From: Desulfofustis sp.
Lineage (GTDB): Bacteria; Desulfobacterota; Desulfobulbia; Desulfobulbales; Desulfocapsaceae
DNA length: 64,000 bases
NCBI GenBank assembly: GCA_022340565.1
Contig: JAJDNR010000144.1
Coordinates: 1-64,000 of the forward strand
Direction of reading: 5' to 3'
Shown here: positions 30,026-39,873 of the stretch, piece after piece
How the letters are laid out: every line of letters starts with the position of its first letter
How positions within the stretch are numbered: position 1 is the first letter of the stretch
The notes under the pieces: generated by a model
Databases searched by the model: none
Seen by the model: the letters and a program-made list of their open reading frames with translations, nothing else
What the model was told of the DNA's origin: nothing
Translations under genes and position numbers: made by a program

Positions 30026-30978
30026 GCATTCCCGCCTATGCAGACGTCGAGGAAGCACATGGGCGGGTGCGGCGATTCGCCCATCGTACGCCCGTTCTGA
30101 CCTCGGAGAGCATCGATCGGATCGTCGGCGGGCAGCTCTTTTTCAAATGCGAGAACTTCCAGAAGGCCGGGGCCTTTAAATTCCGGGGGGCGATAAACGC
30201 GGTGATGTCCCTGCCGGATGAGGGGGCAGGCCGGGGAGTAGCCACCCATTCTTCCGGCAATCATGCGGCGGCGCTGGCACTGGCGGCCCGGATGAGAGGG
30301 ATCGATGCTCATGTGGTTATGCCTGAAAATGCTCCGGATATCAAGAAACACGCGACCGAGGGCTACGGCGGGCGTATCCGCTTCTGTGAATCGACGCTTG
30401 CGGCCCGCGAATTCGCTTTGAACCAGGTGGTCTCGGAAACGGGCGCCATCGAGATTCATCCCTACAACAATTTCCACGTGATCGCGGGCCAGGGAACCGC
30501 CGCAAAAGAGCTGCTGGAGAAGGTATCCGATCTCGATTTCATCCTGGCGCCGGTCGGCGGCGGCGGGTTGCTGGCGGGATCGGCGCTTTCGGTCGCGAAG
30601 CTTGCGCCGAAAGCCCGGTTGATCGGTTGTGAACCTGAAGGGGCCGATGATGCGTATCGTTCATTTGAAAAAGGAGAAATCGTTCCATCGACCAACCCCG
30701 AGACGATCGCCGATGGTCTGCTTACTTCCCTCGGCGAACTGAATTTTGCGATCATCAGGGAGAAGGTAGATCGGATCGTGACGGTTTCGGAGGAGTCGAT
30801 CATCCGGGCGATGCGCCTGGTCTGGGAGCGGATGAAGATTATCATCGAACCGTCCTCGGCGGTGCCGCTGGCTGCGGTAATCGAAGGCAAAACAGGGCAT
30901 GGCAATAAACGGACCGGCATCATCATCTCCGGCGGGAACGTGGATTTGAAGACCCTGCCGTTTCACCGGTACCAATGA
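30022..30978 (+). CDS. PLP-dependent threonine/serine dehydratase family protein
   Basis: FKCENFQKAGAFKFRGA, SSGNHAAALALAA, APVGGGGLLAG; ATGA overlap supports start at 30022. Confidence 0.88.
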   Translation: MSIPAYADVEEAHGRVRRFAHRTPVLTSESIDRIVGGQLFFKCENFQKAGAFKFRGAINAVMSLPDEGAGRGVATHSSGNHAAALALAARMRGIDAHVVMPENAPDIKKHATEGYGGRIRFCESTLAAREFALNQVVSETGAIEIHPYNNFHVIAGQGTAAKELLEKVSDLDFILAPVGGGGLLAGSALSVAKLAPKARLIGCEPEGADDAYRSFEKGEIVPSTNPETIADGLLTSLGELNFAIIREKVDRIVTVSEESIIRAMRLVWERMKIIIEPSSAVPLAAVIEGKTGHGNKRTGIIISGGNVDLKTLPFHRYQ

Positions 30979-31020
30979 TCACTGCACAGATGAAAGGCAG
31001 AAAAACTCAGGAGGCAGCCA

Positions 31021-31383
31021 ATGCATGTCGTCACCATTGATGAAGTTCCCAAAAAACCCCATTCCAGTTCTCTTTTTACCGGGGAGGATGTGTCCATTCA
31101 GCCCCTGGCAACGGAGGACGGCGATTTTAACATGAGCGTCGTCAATTTCGGCAGGGGGGTCAGAAACAAGTTCCACATGCATGAGAGTGATCAGATCCTG
31201 ATCGTCACGTCGGGAAAAGGAATCGTCGCAACCGAGTATGAGCAGCGCACGGTCACCGCGGGAGATGTCATTATTTTCCCCAAAGGTCAGAAACACTGGC
31301 ATGGAGCCTGCGAAGATTCGGAGTTCTCCCATATCTTCGTTACCAGGAAAGGCGGGAAAAATTACATACAGCTGGAGGATTGA
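31021..31383 (+). CDS. Cupin domain protein
   Basis: NKFHMHESDQILIVTSGKGIV, GDVIIFPKGQKHWHGA. Confidence 0.88.
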   Translation: MHVVTIDEVPKKPHSSSLFTGEDVSIQPLATEDGDFNMSVVNFGRGVRNKFHMHESDQILIVTSGKGIVATEYEQRTVTAGDVIIFPKGQKHWHGACEDSEFSHIFVTRKGGKNYIQLED

Positions 31384-31492
31384 CGGGCGGATTTCACACC
31401 GGTGATCATCACTGGTGCCGTGCTGCCGGCCGGAATCATCGGCGAACCGCGCATACACGCTCATTGCACAAGAAGATACCATAGGAGATGCC

Positions 31493-32479
31493 ATGGGATC
31501 CCGAGAGCAGATACTGGAACTGCAGGCAAGGATGGGCCGCAACATCATCGGTCAGGACCAGGTCGTCGAGCGGCTGCTGATTGCGCTGCTGTGCAACGGC
31601 AACGTGCTGATCGAGGGGCTGCCGGGGCTGGCCAAGACCAGGGCGGTTAAGGGGCTGGCGAGGAACCTGGAGGCCGACTTCAGCCGCATCCAGTTTACCC
31701 CCGACCTGCTGCCGGCGGACATCACCGGATCGGAGCTCTACCTCGGCGAGCAGGCTGAGGAGCGTTTCGTGTTCCAGCCCGGCCCGATCTTTGCGAATAT
31801 CGTGCTGGCCGACGAGGTCAACCGGGCACCGGCCAAGGTCCAGGCGGCGCTGCTCGAGGCCATGGAGGAGCGGCAGATTACGGTCGCCAACAAGACCCAT
31901 AAGCTGCCACCGCTATTCATGGTCATGGCGACCCAGAACCCGGTTGAACAGGAGGGCACCTATCCGCTGCCGGAGGCCCAGATGGACCGCTTCCTGATGC
32001 ATGTCTACATCACCTATACCGATGATGTTTCCGAGCGTGCGGTGATCCGCCTGGTGCGTTCCGAGGAATCGGTTACGGCAGGCGGTACATCGGCTGCTGC
32101 CGGCGAGGTCCCGGCCCCTGTTGCCCAGCAGGCCGTCTTCGATGCGCGCAGAGAGGTGTCCGCCGTGGTCATTTCCGAGCCCATGGAGAACTACCTGGTG
32201 TCGATCGTTGCGGGAACGCGCAGACCGACGGAACTAAGCGACGATCTGGCCAGCTATATCCAGGTCGGGGTCAGTCCCCGCGGCTCGATCGCGCTGGACC
32301 GCTGCTCGCGGGCCCACGCCTGGCTGAACGGCCGCACCCAGGTGACCCCGGACGATATCCGCGCCGTGGCGTGCGACTGTCTGCGGCACCGCATCAAGCT
32401 CAGCTACGAGGCGCAGGCGGACGGCCTGACCACGGATGACGTGATCGCTCAGTTGATTAAACTGGTGGCTGTGGCCTGA
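31493..32479 (+). CDS. MoxR-family AAA+ ATPase
   Basis: [64 protein letters not shown]. Confidence 0.93.
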   Translation: MGSREQILELQARMGRNIIGQDQVVERLLIALLCNGNVLIEGLPGLAKTRAVKGLARNLEADFSRIQFTPDLLPADITGSELYLGEQAEERFVFQPGPIFANIVLADEVNRAPAKVQAALLEAMEERQITVANKTHKLPPLFMVMATQNPVEQEGTYPLPEAQMDRFLMHVYITYTDDVSERAVIRLVRSEESVTAGGTSAAAGEVPAPVAQQAVFDARREVSAVVISEPMENYLVSIVAGTRRPTELSDDLASYIQVGVSPRGSIALDRCSRAHAWLNGRTQVTPDDIRAVACDCLRHRIKLSYEAQADGLTTDDVIAQLIKLVAVA

Positions 32480-32484
32480 AGCCG

Positions 32485-33450
32485 ATGGACTGGCGACGAA
32501 TCGCAAGAATCCGGGCGGCGCCGACCAGACCGCCGGGAGCCTACACCAACCTCGAGGAGCTGATCAGGATGCAGTTCAAGGTCTCCGACTTCTCCCTGCT
32601 CCCCAGTCAGCCGGTGACCTCGATCCTGTCCGGCAGATACGCGTCGAGGCTGCGCGGGCGGGGGCTCAATTTCGAGGAGCTGCGTCACTATCAGCCGGGC
32701 GACGATATCCGTACCATCGACTGGAAAGTGACCGCCCGTACCCGCAGTCCGCACGTCCGGGTCTACTCCGAGGAGCGGGACCGGTCGGTCCTGCTGGTCG
32801 TCGACCAGCGACTCAACATGTTCTTCGGGACCCGCCAGAAATTCAAATCCGTAACCGCCGCCGAAATCGCTGCCATCGGCGCCTGGCGGGCGGTCGACGT
32901 CGGCGACCGGATTGGGGCGATCGTCTTCAACGACGAGGAGATGATCGAGTTCACCCCGCGCAACAGCCACCTCAACGTGATGTCGATCCTGTCCGCGGTG
33001 GTGCGTCTCAATCACCGGCTTTCTGCCGATTCGGCGGTCACGCCCGACCAGTCCATGCTTAACCGGGCACTCGGGCGGGCGGCCCGGGTCGCCCGTCACG
33101 ACGCACTGGTGGTACTGATCAGTGATTTTTACGGGGTGGATGAACAGAGCGAGAAACTGACCGCTCAACTGGCCGTACACAACGATGTAGTGGCCTTATA
33201 TCCGTTCGATCCGACCCGGGAAGACCCGGGTGAAGGCATGATCACCGTGAGTGACGGGACCCTGCAGATGGAGATCGACTTCGGCGATGCCTCGAAGCGC
33301 AAAAAGATGGTCGAGGATTACCGCGACGAAGTGCAACGGATTACTCATTTCCTGAGAAAGATCTCGGCCCCGCTGCTGATGATCAGCAACGAGGGTGAAG
33401 TCGGCGACCAGCTCCGCAGATACCTTGGCATCAGGCCGAGGCTGAGCTGA
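32485..33450 (+). CDS. DUF58 domain protein
   Basis: GRYASRLRGRGLNFEELRHYQPGDDIRTIDWKVTARTRSPHVRVYSEERDRSV. Confidence 0.93.
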   Translation: MDWRRIARIRAAPTRPPGAYTNLEELIRMQFKVSDFSLLPSQPVTSILSGRYASRLRGRGLNFEELRHYQPGDDIRTIDWKVTARTRSPHVRVYSEERDRSVLLVVDQRLNMFFGTRQKFKSVTAAEIAAIGAWRAVDVGDRIGAIVFNDEEMIEFTPRNSHLNVMSILSAVVRLNHRLSADSAVTPDQSMLNRALGRAARVARHDALVVLISDFYGVDEQSEKLTAQLAVHNDVVALYPFDPTREDPGEGMITVSDGTLQMEIDFGDASKRKKMVEDYRDEVQRITHFLRKISAPLLMISNEGEVGDQLRRYLGIRPRLS

Positions 33451-33493
33451 GGGCTGACGATGGATCTCAATGTATGACCGAACCACGCGTTCC

Positions 33494-33943
33494 ATGAACA
33501 ACGATCCGGGCAGCCTCAGCAACCTCCAGGATATCGTCCTGCCCGACCCGGTACCGCTCTGGCCGCCGGGCTCCGGTGGGCTTCTGGTTCTGGCAGCGCT
33601 GGTGCTGTGCGTGGCCGTGATCGCCCTGCATTATTACCTGAAAGGACGCAGGAACCGGTATCGGCGGGCGGGGCTGGTGCTCTTGGCCGAGGCACGAACC
33701 TGCCGGGATGTGTCGGTGGTGCTCAAACGGGTTGCCCTGGCGGCATTTCCAAGAGAGCAGGTCGCCTCGCTGTACGGCGGGGCGTGGGTCGATTTTCTCA
33801 ATCAAACCTGTCCCCGAAGCGAGTTCCAGCCGCACTGTTTCTCGGATCCCGACCAGCCGCCCCCGGCAGGGATACGGGAATCTGCACGGCGGTGGATTTC
33901 CGGCCATCGCATCATCGCCGCGACCGCAGAGGGCAGGAACTGA
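33494..33943 (+). CDS. DUF4381 family protein
   Basis: DIVLPDPVPLWPPGSGGLLVLAALVL; position in the MoxR-Bat operon. Confidence 0.8.
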   Translation: MNNDPGSLSNLQDIVLPDPVPLWPPGSGGLLVLAALVLCVAVIALHYYLKGRRNRYRRAGLVLLAEARTCRDVSVVLKRVALAAFPREQVASLYGGAWVDFLNQTCPRSEFQPHCFSDPDQPPPAGIRESARRWISGHRIIAATAEGRN

Positions 33944-33944
33944 C

Positions 33945-34943
33945 ATGCTGAGCTTCGATCATCCATGGGCCTTTGTGCTGCTGCTGCTCGCCCCGCTCGT
34001 CTGGTACCTGTTGCCCGCCTACCGGGAGTCCAGACAGGCGATCAAAATTCCGTGGTTTCAGCGGCTGGCCCGGCTGCTCGACATCAAACCGTCGGCAGGC
34101 GCGGTGGTCAGAAAAGTCGGCCCGCTGAGCATGATCGTCCGCTCGCTGCTGTGGCTGCTGGTGGTCTGCGCGCTGGCACGGCCCCAGTACCTCGAAGATC
34201 CGCTGGTCAGGGTTGTGCCAACCCGCGACGTACTGCTGGTTGTCGACTTGTCCGGATCGATGGAGACGGTTGATTTCACCAATAAAAACGGTGACAAGGT
34301 GGATCGTCTCAGCGCCGTCAAGGAAGTGCTCGGCGAGTTTCTGACCCGGCGGGAGGGCGACCGTGTCGGCCTGATCGTGTTCGGTAACGCACCGTTCGTC
34401 CAGGTACCCTTTACCCAGGATCTGGAAGCCTGCCGCCTGCTGCTCGACGAGACGGCGCCGCGTATGGCCGGCCCTAAAACCGCATTCGGCGATGCCATCG
34501 GCCTCGGCATAACCATGTTCGAGCGCAGCGAGGTAAATGACAGGGTGATGGTCGTGCTGACCGACGGCAACGACACCGGCAGCAGAATACCGCCCGCCGA
34601 GGCGGCCAAGATAGCCCGCGACAATGATATCGTGATCCACGTGGTCGGCGTCGGCGACCCGACCTCCGTCGGCGAGGAACTGCTCGACGAGGAGGCGCTC
34701 CAGGCGGTCGCTTCGGTCACCGGCGGCACCTACTCTTTCGCATCGGACCGGGATAAACTGGCGGGGATCTACGACGAACTGGACAAACGTGGTGAGCGCC
34801 CGGTGGAAACCCTATCCTACCGGCCTCGGCTGGACCTGTTCCATTGGCCGCTCGGCCTCTATATTGCCTTGAGTTTTATCTACGGCCTGGTCGGGCTGCT
34901 GATTGGGGCCGGGCGCAAGACTCCGGTGCAGCGCCATGGCTGA
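33945..34943 (+). CDS. VWA domain membrane protein (BatA-like)
   Basis: LLVVDLSGSMETVDF MIDAS, LTDGNDTGSRIPP, TM helices. Confidence 0.9.
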   Translation: MLSFDHPWAFVLLLLAPLVWYLLPAYRESRQAIKIPWFQRLARLLDIKPSAGAVVRKVGPLSMIVRSLLWLLVVCALARPQYLEDPLVRVVPTRDVLLVVDLSGSMETVDFTNKNGDKVDRLSAVKEVLGEFLTRREGDRVGLIVFGNAPFVQVPFTQDLEACRLLLDETAPRMAGPKTAFGDAIGLGITMFERSEVNDRVMVVLTDGNDTGSRIPPAEAAKIARDNDIVIHVVGVGDPTSVGEELLDEEALQAVASVTGGTYSFASDRDKLAGIYDELDKRGERPVETLSYRPRLDLFHWPLGLYIALSFIYGLVGLLIGAGRKTPVQRHG

Positions 34944-35832
34944 ATTCCATTTCATCAGGCCATGGCTGCTGGTGGTGCTGGTACCCATGCTGGCGTTGTG
35001 GTGGGGGCTGTGGAGGATGCGGCGCCAAGGCGACAACCGGCAGGCGCTCATCGATCCGCATCTGCTCGAACACCTGCTGGTCGGAGAACCTCGGAAACGA
35101 TTGTTGCGACCGGTATATCTGCTGCTGGTCGTGTGGATCCTGGCGGCTGTGGCGGTCGCCGGACCGAGCTGGCAGAAGGAGGTTTCCCCGTTTCTCAGCG
35201 ACGAAGCCGCGCTGATGGTGATGCTGAAGGTCAGCGACACGATGGAGACCACCGATGTGCAGCCGTCGAGACTGGAACGCGCCAAGCAGAAAATCAGGGA
35301 CCTCATGGACCTGCGGCAGGGAGGTGCGACCGGGCTGATCGTCTACAGCGGCAGTGCCCACCTGGTCATGCCGGTGACCCGCGACGAGCGTATCATCGGC
35401 ACCATGCTGGAGGGCATCAGCACCGATCTGATGCCGGTGCAAGGCGACGTGCTGTCAGCGGCGCTGGACCTGGGGCAGCAGACTGTCGAGCAATCGGGGC
35501 TGCCGGGGTCGCTGCTGGTCATCGCCGACTCCGTCTCGGAGCAGATTACCGAAGACCTCGTGCTGCCGGTGCAGTTTCTCGCCATTCAGTCCGTTGACCG
35601 CGAGATCGACGCCGGTCTTCAGCAGGCGGTGAAAAGCCTGGGCGGGCATCTGCAGCGGATGGGCGCCGACCGGTCCGATGTCGAGCGGATCGTCGCCCGG
35701 GCCGAGACCAGCCACCGCGAGGCGAGCGAGCCGGGTCAGGCGGAACGCTGGAAGGACGGGGGCTACCTGCTGCTGCCGCTGATCGCGGCGGGCACCCTGC
35801 TGTGGTTCAGAAAAGGATGGGTGATCGGGTGA
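34936..35832 (+). CDS. VWA domain membrane protein (BatB-like)
   Basis: MAEFHFIRPWLLVVLVPMLALWWGLWRMRRQ; VWA fold with degenerate MIDAS (LKVSDTMETTD). Confidence 0.85.
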   Translation: MAEFHFIRPWLLVVLVPMLALWWGLWRMRRQGDNRQALIDPHLLEHLLVGEPRKRLLRPVYLLLVVWILAAVAVAGPSWQKEVSPFLSDEAALMVMLKVSDTMETTDVQPSRLERAKQKIRDLMDLRQGGATGLIVYSGSAHLVMPVTRDERIIGTMLEGISTDLMPVQGDVLSAALDLGQQTVEQSGLPGSLLVIADSVSEQITEDLVLPVQFLAIQSVDREIDAGLQQAVKSLGGHLQRMGADRSDVERIVARAETSHREASEPGQAERWKDGGYLLLPLIAAGTLLWFRKGWVIG

Positions 35833-36512
35833 ATGGAATCGTCAAGAAATACGCCGATATCATGGTCGATGCCCCCGGCAAGGTCTGGATCTACGTGATA
35901 TTCCCGCTTTTCGGACTGGTCGCGCTGGCATGTCTGCTGTCTGGCAGCTGTTCCCTGTTCACCCCGGACCAGATCGGCGGAAAGCTGTTCAAGCGGCAGG
36001 ATTTCAAGGCCGCCGCGGAGCGCTTCGCGGACCCGCTGTGGCGGGCTGCGGCACGATACCGGAGTGGCGATTTCAAGGAGGCTGCCGCAATCTACGGCGG
36101 CTACGACAGCCCGGAGGGCGCCTTCAATCACGGCAACTCACTGGTCATGCTCGGAGCGTACCAAGAGGCGGTGAAACGCTACGAGCGGGCTCTCGAACTG
36201 CGGCCGGGATGGCGGGCCGCCGAGATCAATCGGGACATCGCCGCAGTCAGGGCGGAACGGGTCAAACAGGAGGGCGGAGACATGACCGGCGGACAGCTGG
36301 AGGCCGATGAGATCGTCTTCACCGATCGCACGTCGACTGCCGGCAGCCAGGAGGAAGCGGTCGAGGGCGCGGTGCAGATGAGCGATGCTGAGCTGCGGGC
36401 GGTCTGGCTCAGAAACGTGCAGACCGAGCCGGCCGATTTCCTGCGCTCGAAATTCGCCTACCAGCACGCCATGCAATCTCAGGCTGAATCAGGGCAGCAG
36501 CGGAGCCAGTGA
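35802..36512 (+). CDS. TPR protein (BatC-like)
   Basis: Tandem TPR-like segments AAERFADPLWRAAARYRSGDFKEAA, NSLVMLGAYQEAVKRYERALELRPGW; operon position. Confidence 0.8.
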   Translation: MVQKRMGDRVNGIVKKYADIMVDAPGKVWIYVIFPLFGLVALACLLSGSCSLFTPDQIGGKLFKRQDFKAAAERFADPLWRAAARYRSGDFKEAAAIYGGYDSPEGAFNHGNSLVMLGAYQEAVKRYERALELRPGWRAAEINRDIAAVRAERVKQEGGDMTGGQLEADEIVFTDRTSTAGSQEEAVEGAVQMSDAELRAVWLRNVQTEPADFLRSKFAYQHAMQSQAESGQQRSQ

Positions 36513-36513
36513 G

Positions 36514-37830
36514 ATGAGGAGCACAGTTCTGAAACGTTTTGGATACCTCCTGTGCTCGGCGCCTTTTCTGATCCTGGCGGGGGTCGGCGTCTGCCGGGCC
36601 GGCGACGTCGTCGTGCGGTTGTCGGCCCAGCCTGAAGAACCATGGCTCGGCGAGAAGGTCGTGCTGATGCTCGACGTGCTCACCGCTGACGGCTGGGCCC
36701 AGGTCGTGAAGCTCCAGGACCAGGAGATCGACGGCGGCTACGTAAAACGCTACGAAACTCAGGGTACGAGGCTGCAGGAAGGAGGATACAGCGGTCAGCG
36801 ATCCGAGTACCTGTTCTTTCCGCAACGCTCCGGTGAACTGGTCATCGAGCCGATGGCCATCGATGTCGAACTGAAAAGTTGGGGGGCCCAGGCCGGAACC
36901 GATATCGTCCGGCAGGAGACGCCCCGGCTCGTTCTTCAGGTGAGAAGGCCCCCGGGCGTCGAGGCCACCGCCATGGTGATCTCCACACCCGATTTCTCCG
37001 CGGCCCAGAAATGGCAGCCGCAGGCTGCGGAGCTGGCTGTCGGCGATGCGGTTGTCCGCACTGTCACGCGGCAGGGCCGCGATATCTCGGCGATGGTGAT
37101 CCCCCCGCTGGCACCGGAATCACTGCCGGGGGTCGGCGTATACCCGTCTTCTCCAGAGGTCGACGACGTCTACAACCGGGGTGAGTTGACCGGCCGGCGC
37201 GTGGACACGATCACCTATGTAATGGAACGGCCGGGGGACTACCGGACCGCGGAGCTGGCAGTCTCATGGTGGAATACGCAAACCCGGCAACTCGAGAGGG
37301 AGACGCTGGCCGGTCTCGACGTTCATGTTCGGGCCGCCCAGCCGGCCGATGAGAGCACTCCTGCCGCGGCCAACGAATCCGCCCGCATCCGCAAAATGAC
37401 GCCGGTGAATGCCGCAGCCGCCGTGCTTCTGCTTTTGCTTTGCGGATTGCTGCTGAAAAAGTCGGCAGGTCGGTGGTACCGGGGCTGGAAGAAACGACAG
37501 CAGGCGTCCGAAAAGAATCATTTTAAAACGGTTACCCGGGCAGCCCGTGCCAACGATCGGAAAGCACTGCTCAAGGCGGCGATGGCGTGGCTTGACAGCA
37601 TTACCGACAAGGGCACGGTTCCAAGACTGGATCAGTTTCTGTCCCGGTATGGGAAGCCGGGAGACGTCGACACTCTGGCGCTGTTCTGCTCTCGGCTCGA
37701 AGCTCCGCAACAGGGGTCCGATCTCGCGGATTTCTACACGGCGCTCGGTATGGCGAGAGGGCAATGGCTGACAAGCCGTCGCCGCCGTCGCCAGGCCGAG
37801 CGGCTGCTTCCCGAAATCGGCATCGATTGA
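36514..37830 (+). CDS. BatD-like protein
   Basis: Signal peptide, VVVRLSAQPEEPWLGEKVVLMLDV, C-terminal TM LLLLLCGLLLKKSAGRW; operon position. Confidence 0.82.
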   Translation: MRSTVLKRFGYLLCSAPFLILAGVGVCRAGDVVVRLSAQPEEPWLGEKVVLMLDVLTADGWAQVVKLQDQEIDGGYVKRYETQGTRLQEGGYSGQRSEYLFFPQRSGELVIEPMAIDVELKSWGAQAGTDIVRQETPRLVLQVRRPPGVEATAMVISTPDFSAAQKWQPQAAELAVGDAVVRTVTRQGRDISAMVIPPLAPESLPGVGVYPSSPEVDDVYNRGELTGRRVDTITYVMERPGDYRTAELAVSWWNTQTRQLERETLAGLDVHVRAAQPADESTPAAANESARIRKMTPVNAAAAVLLLLLCGLLLKKSAGRWYRGWKKRQQASEKNHFKTVTRAARANDRKALLKAAMAWLDSITDKGTVPRLDQFLSRYGKPGDVDTLALFCSRLEAPQQGSDLADFYTALGMARGQWLTSRRRRRQAERLLPEIGID

Positions 37831-37903
37831 CATGCGGTACTTCATGGGCCGAACTGCGATTCGGGCCTGAACGGTTCTCAAACACCTCACCACTACTCAA
37901 GGA

Positions 37904-38758
37904 GTGACCATGCATGCGCAGCAAGCTCAAAACCTCACGTCTCTGAACGGCAAAGTTGCCTGGATTACCGGCTCGTCCCGGGGAATCGGCAAGGCCATTG
38001 CCGAACATTTCGCGTCCCGGGGAGCGAAGGTCGTGATCCACGGCAGCCGGTCGGATTCGCCGAACGTGTTCGGAGAAGGAGCGAGCCTGGCGGCCAATGC
38101 CGGGAAGATCGCACAAACCTGCCAGACGACCTGTATCGCCGTCGCCGGTGACCTCACGGATTACGGCGTCGTCCAGAATCTGGTGTCGGAGATTCGGGAA
38201 CAGCTGGGGAGCATCGATATCCTGGTCAACTGCGCGGGAGGGGATATCGGGGGCAAAGGGGTGCGGGCCGAAATGGCCGGAAAGCCGGCGGGCAACGACG
38301 CGCTGGCCATTTCACCGGAGGACATCGGCACCGTCATGGACCGTAATTTTCTGACTTGTGTGCTGTGCTGCAAGGCGGTGGTGCCGGATATGATGGCGCG
38401 CAGGGGCGGCAGGGTTGTCAACATCGGCAGCATCGCCGCCCTTGCCGGCATACCCGGTTCCGTGATCTACGCGTCTGCAAAGGCCGCGGTCCACGAGTAC
38501 AGCCGCTGCCTGGCAGTGCAGCTGAGACCATATGACATCACCGTCAATGTGGTCGCTCCCGGGGACACGGTCACCGAGCGTTTCCTGGCATCCAGGAAGA
38601 CCGAAGATTCCCGCAAGGTTCATTCCGGCACCCTGGAGCGCTACGGCTGGCCTCTGGAAATCGCCTCTGCGGTGGAGTTCCTGGCTTCGGACGCGGCGCG
38701 CTTTATCAGTGGTCAAGTGATCAGGGTCGACGGCGGCAGCCAGTGCTGGCCGGCCTGA
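37904..38758 (+). CDS. SDR family oxidoreductase
   Basis: ITGSSRGIGKAIAEHF, YASAKAAVHEY, GQVIRVDGGSQCWPA. Confidence 0.9.
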   Translation: MTMHAQQAQNLTSLNGKVAWITGSSRGIGKAIAEHFASRGAKVVIHGSRSDSPNVFGEGASLAANAGKIAQTCQTTCIAVAGDLTDYGVVQNLVSEIREQLGSIDILVNCAGGDIGGKGVRAEMAGKPAGNDALAISPEDIGTVMDRNFLTCVLCCKAVVPDMMARRGGRVVNIGSIAALAGIPGSVIYASAKAAVHEYSRCLAVQLRPYDITVNVVAPGDTVTERFLASRKTEDSRKVHSGTLERYGWPLEIASAVEFLASDAARFISGQVIRVDGGSQCWPA

Positions 38759-38824
38759 CGGATCGGCGGTTTTGTTTTCCGGCCGGGCAGATAGGTGGTG
38801 CATTTTTTCCTGCGTCGAGGTATC

Positions 38825-38858
38825 TTCGTTAACCGTATTTTTTAAATTGGTTAACGAA
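38825..38858. promoter_or_regulatory. BirA operator
   Basis: TTCGTTAACC-N14-GGTTAACGAA, perfect 10-bp inverted repeat ending 1 nt before the birA ATG; matches the BirA-box architecture. Confidence 0.85.
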
Positions 38859-38859
38859 C

Positions 38860-39786
38860 ATGAAAACACGGGATAAGATATTCACCCTGTTGTCGAAATC
38901 GGACACGGTGCTCTCCGGCGAGGCGATCAGCCGGGAACTGGGCATCAGTCGGGTTTCGGTGTGGAAGCACATCAGGTGGCTGATTAACGCGGGTATCCCG
39001 ATTACCGCTTCGGCGAAAGGCTATATGCTGGAACCGGACGAGGACAGTCTGACCCAGTTCGGGTTCGGCGACCGCAAGGACCGCATCCATGTATATCAGC
39101 ACCTGCCGTCGACCATGGACCAGGCGGCCACCCTCGCCCGAGGCGGCTGTCCCGATTTCACGGTGGTGGTCGCCGAGCGGCAGACCCGCGGGCGGGGCAG
39201 GCTGGCGCGGGTGTGGCTGTCCACTGACGGGGGGCTCTATTTCACCGTGGTCGTTCGTCCCGATCTGCCGATCGACCTGGCTCACCTGGTCAACCTGGCG
39301 GCCGCCGTCGAGATCAGCGCGCTGCTCAGATTCACCTACTCCATCGATGCCTGGCTCAAATGGCCCAATGATATCCTCGTGGACGGTCGGAAAATCTGTG
39401 GATGCCTGTCGCAGATGGAGATCGAGGGGGGGCTCATCGGCTTCCTGAGCATCGGTATCGGCCTCAATGTCAACAATGATCCCGGACCGGTTTCGCCGCC
39501 GGCGGTTTCGATGAAGCAGCTCCTCGAGCGGGCCGTTTCCCGCAGAAAAGTGCTGCTCGATTTCCTGGAACGGTTCGAGGCGAGGCTGTCGTCCATAAAC
39601 CCGCCAGTCCTGATCGAAGACTGGAAACGGTATAACAATACCATCGGCAGGGAGGTGTCGGTGGTCACCGCCACCAAGACCTATGCAGGAAGGGCCGTGG
39701 ATATCGATGATCAGGGCGGCCTGGTCGTCGAACATGATGACGGTTCCCGGGAAACGGTGATCTACGGAGACTGTTTCTACAACTGA
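38860..39786 (+). CDS. birA: Bifunctional biotin ligase/biotin operon repressor
   Basis: N-terminal wHTH (LSGEAISRELGISRVSVWKHIRWL), ligase motifs RQTRGRGRLAR, LKWPNDILVDGRKICG. Confidence 0.93.
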   Translation: MKTRDKIFTLLSKSDTVLSGEAISRELGISRVSVWKHIRWLINAGIPITASAKGYMLEPDEDSLTQFGFGDRKDRIHVYQHLPSTMDQAATLARGGCPDFTVVVAERQTRGRGRLARVWLSTDGGLYFTVVVRPDLPIDLAHLVNLAAAVEISALLRFTYSIDAWLKWPNDILVDGRKICGCLSQMEIEGGLIGFLSIGIGLNVNNDPGPVSPPAVSMKQLLERAVSRRKVLLDFLERFEARLSSINPPVLIEDWKRYNNTIGREVSVVTATKTYAGRAVDIDDQGGLVVEHDDGSRETVIYGDCFYN

Positions 39787-39873
39787 ATATCTTCTGGAAA
39801 AACAAAAAAATACTAAAGATAATATCACTATCAAATCGTGAAATATTCAAGTTAGTTCTACAAATTCAAGGAA

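Noticed and set aside
31413-31492. Long N-terminal extension of the MoxR ORF
   Set aside because: The ATG at 31493, just after aggag, gives the typical MoxR N-terminus
31493-37830. MoxR-DUF58-DUF4381-BatABCD operon as a novel system
   Set aside because: Well-known conserved operon; nothing unusual in gene order
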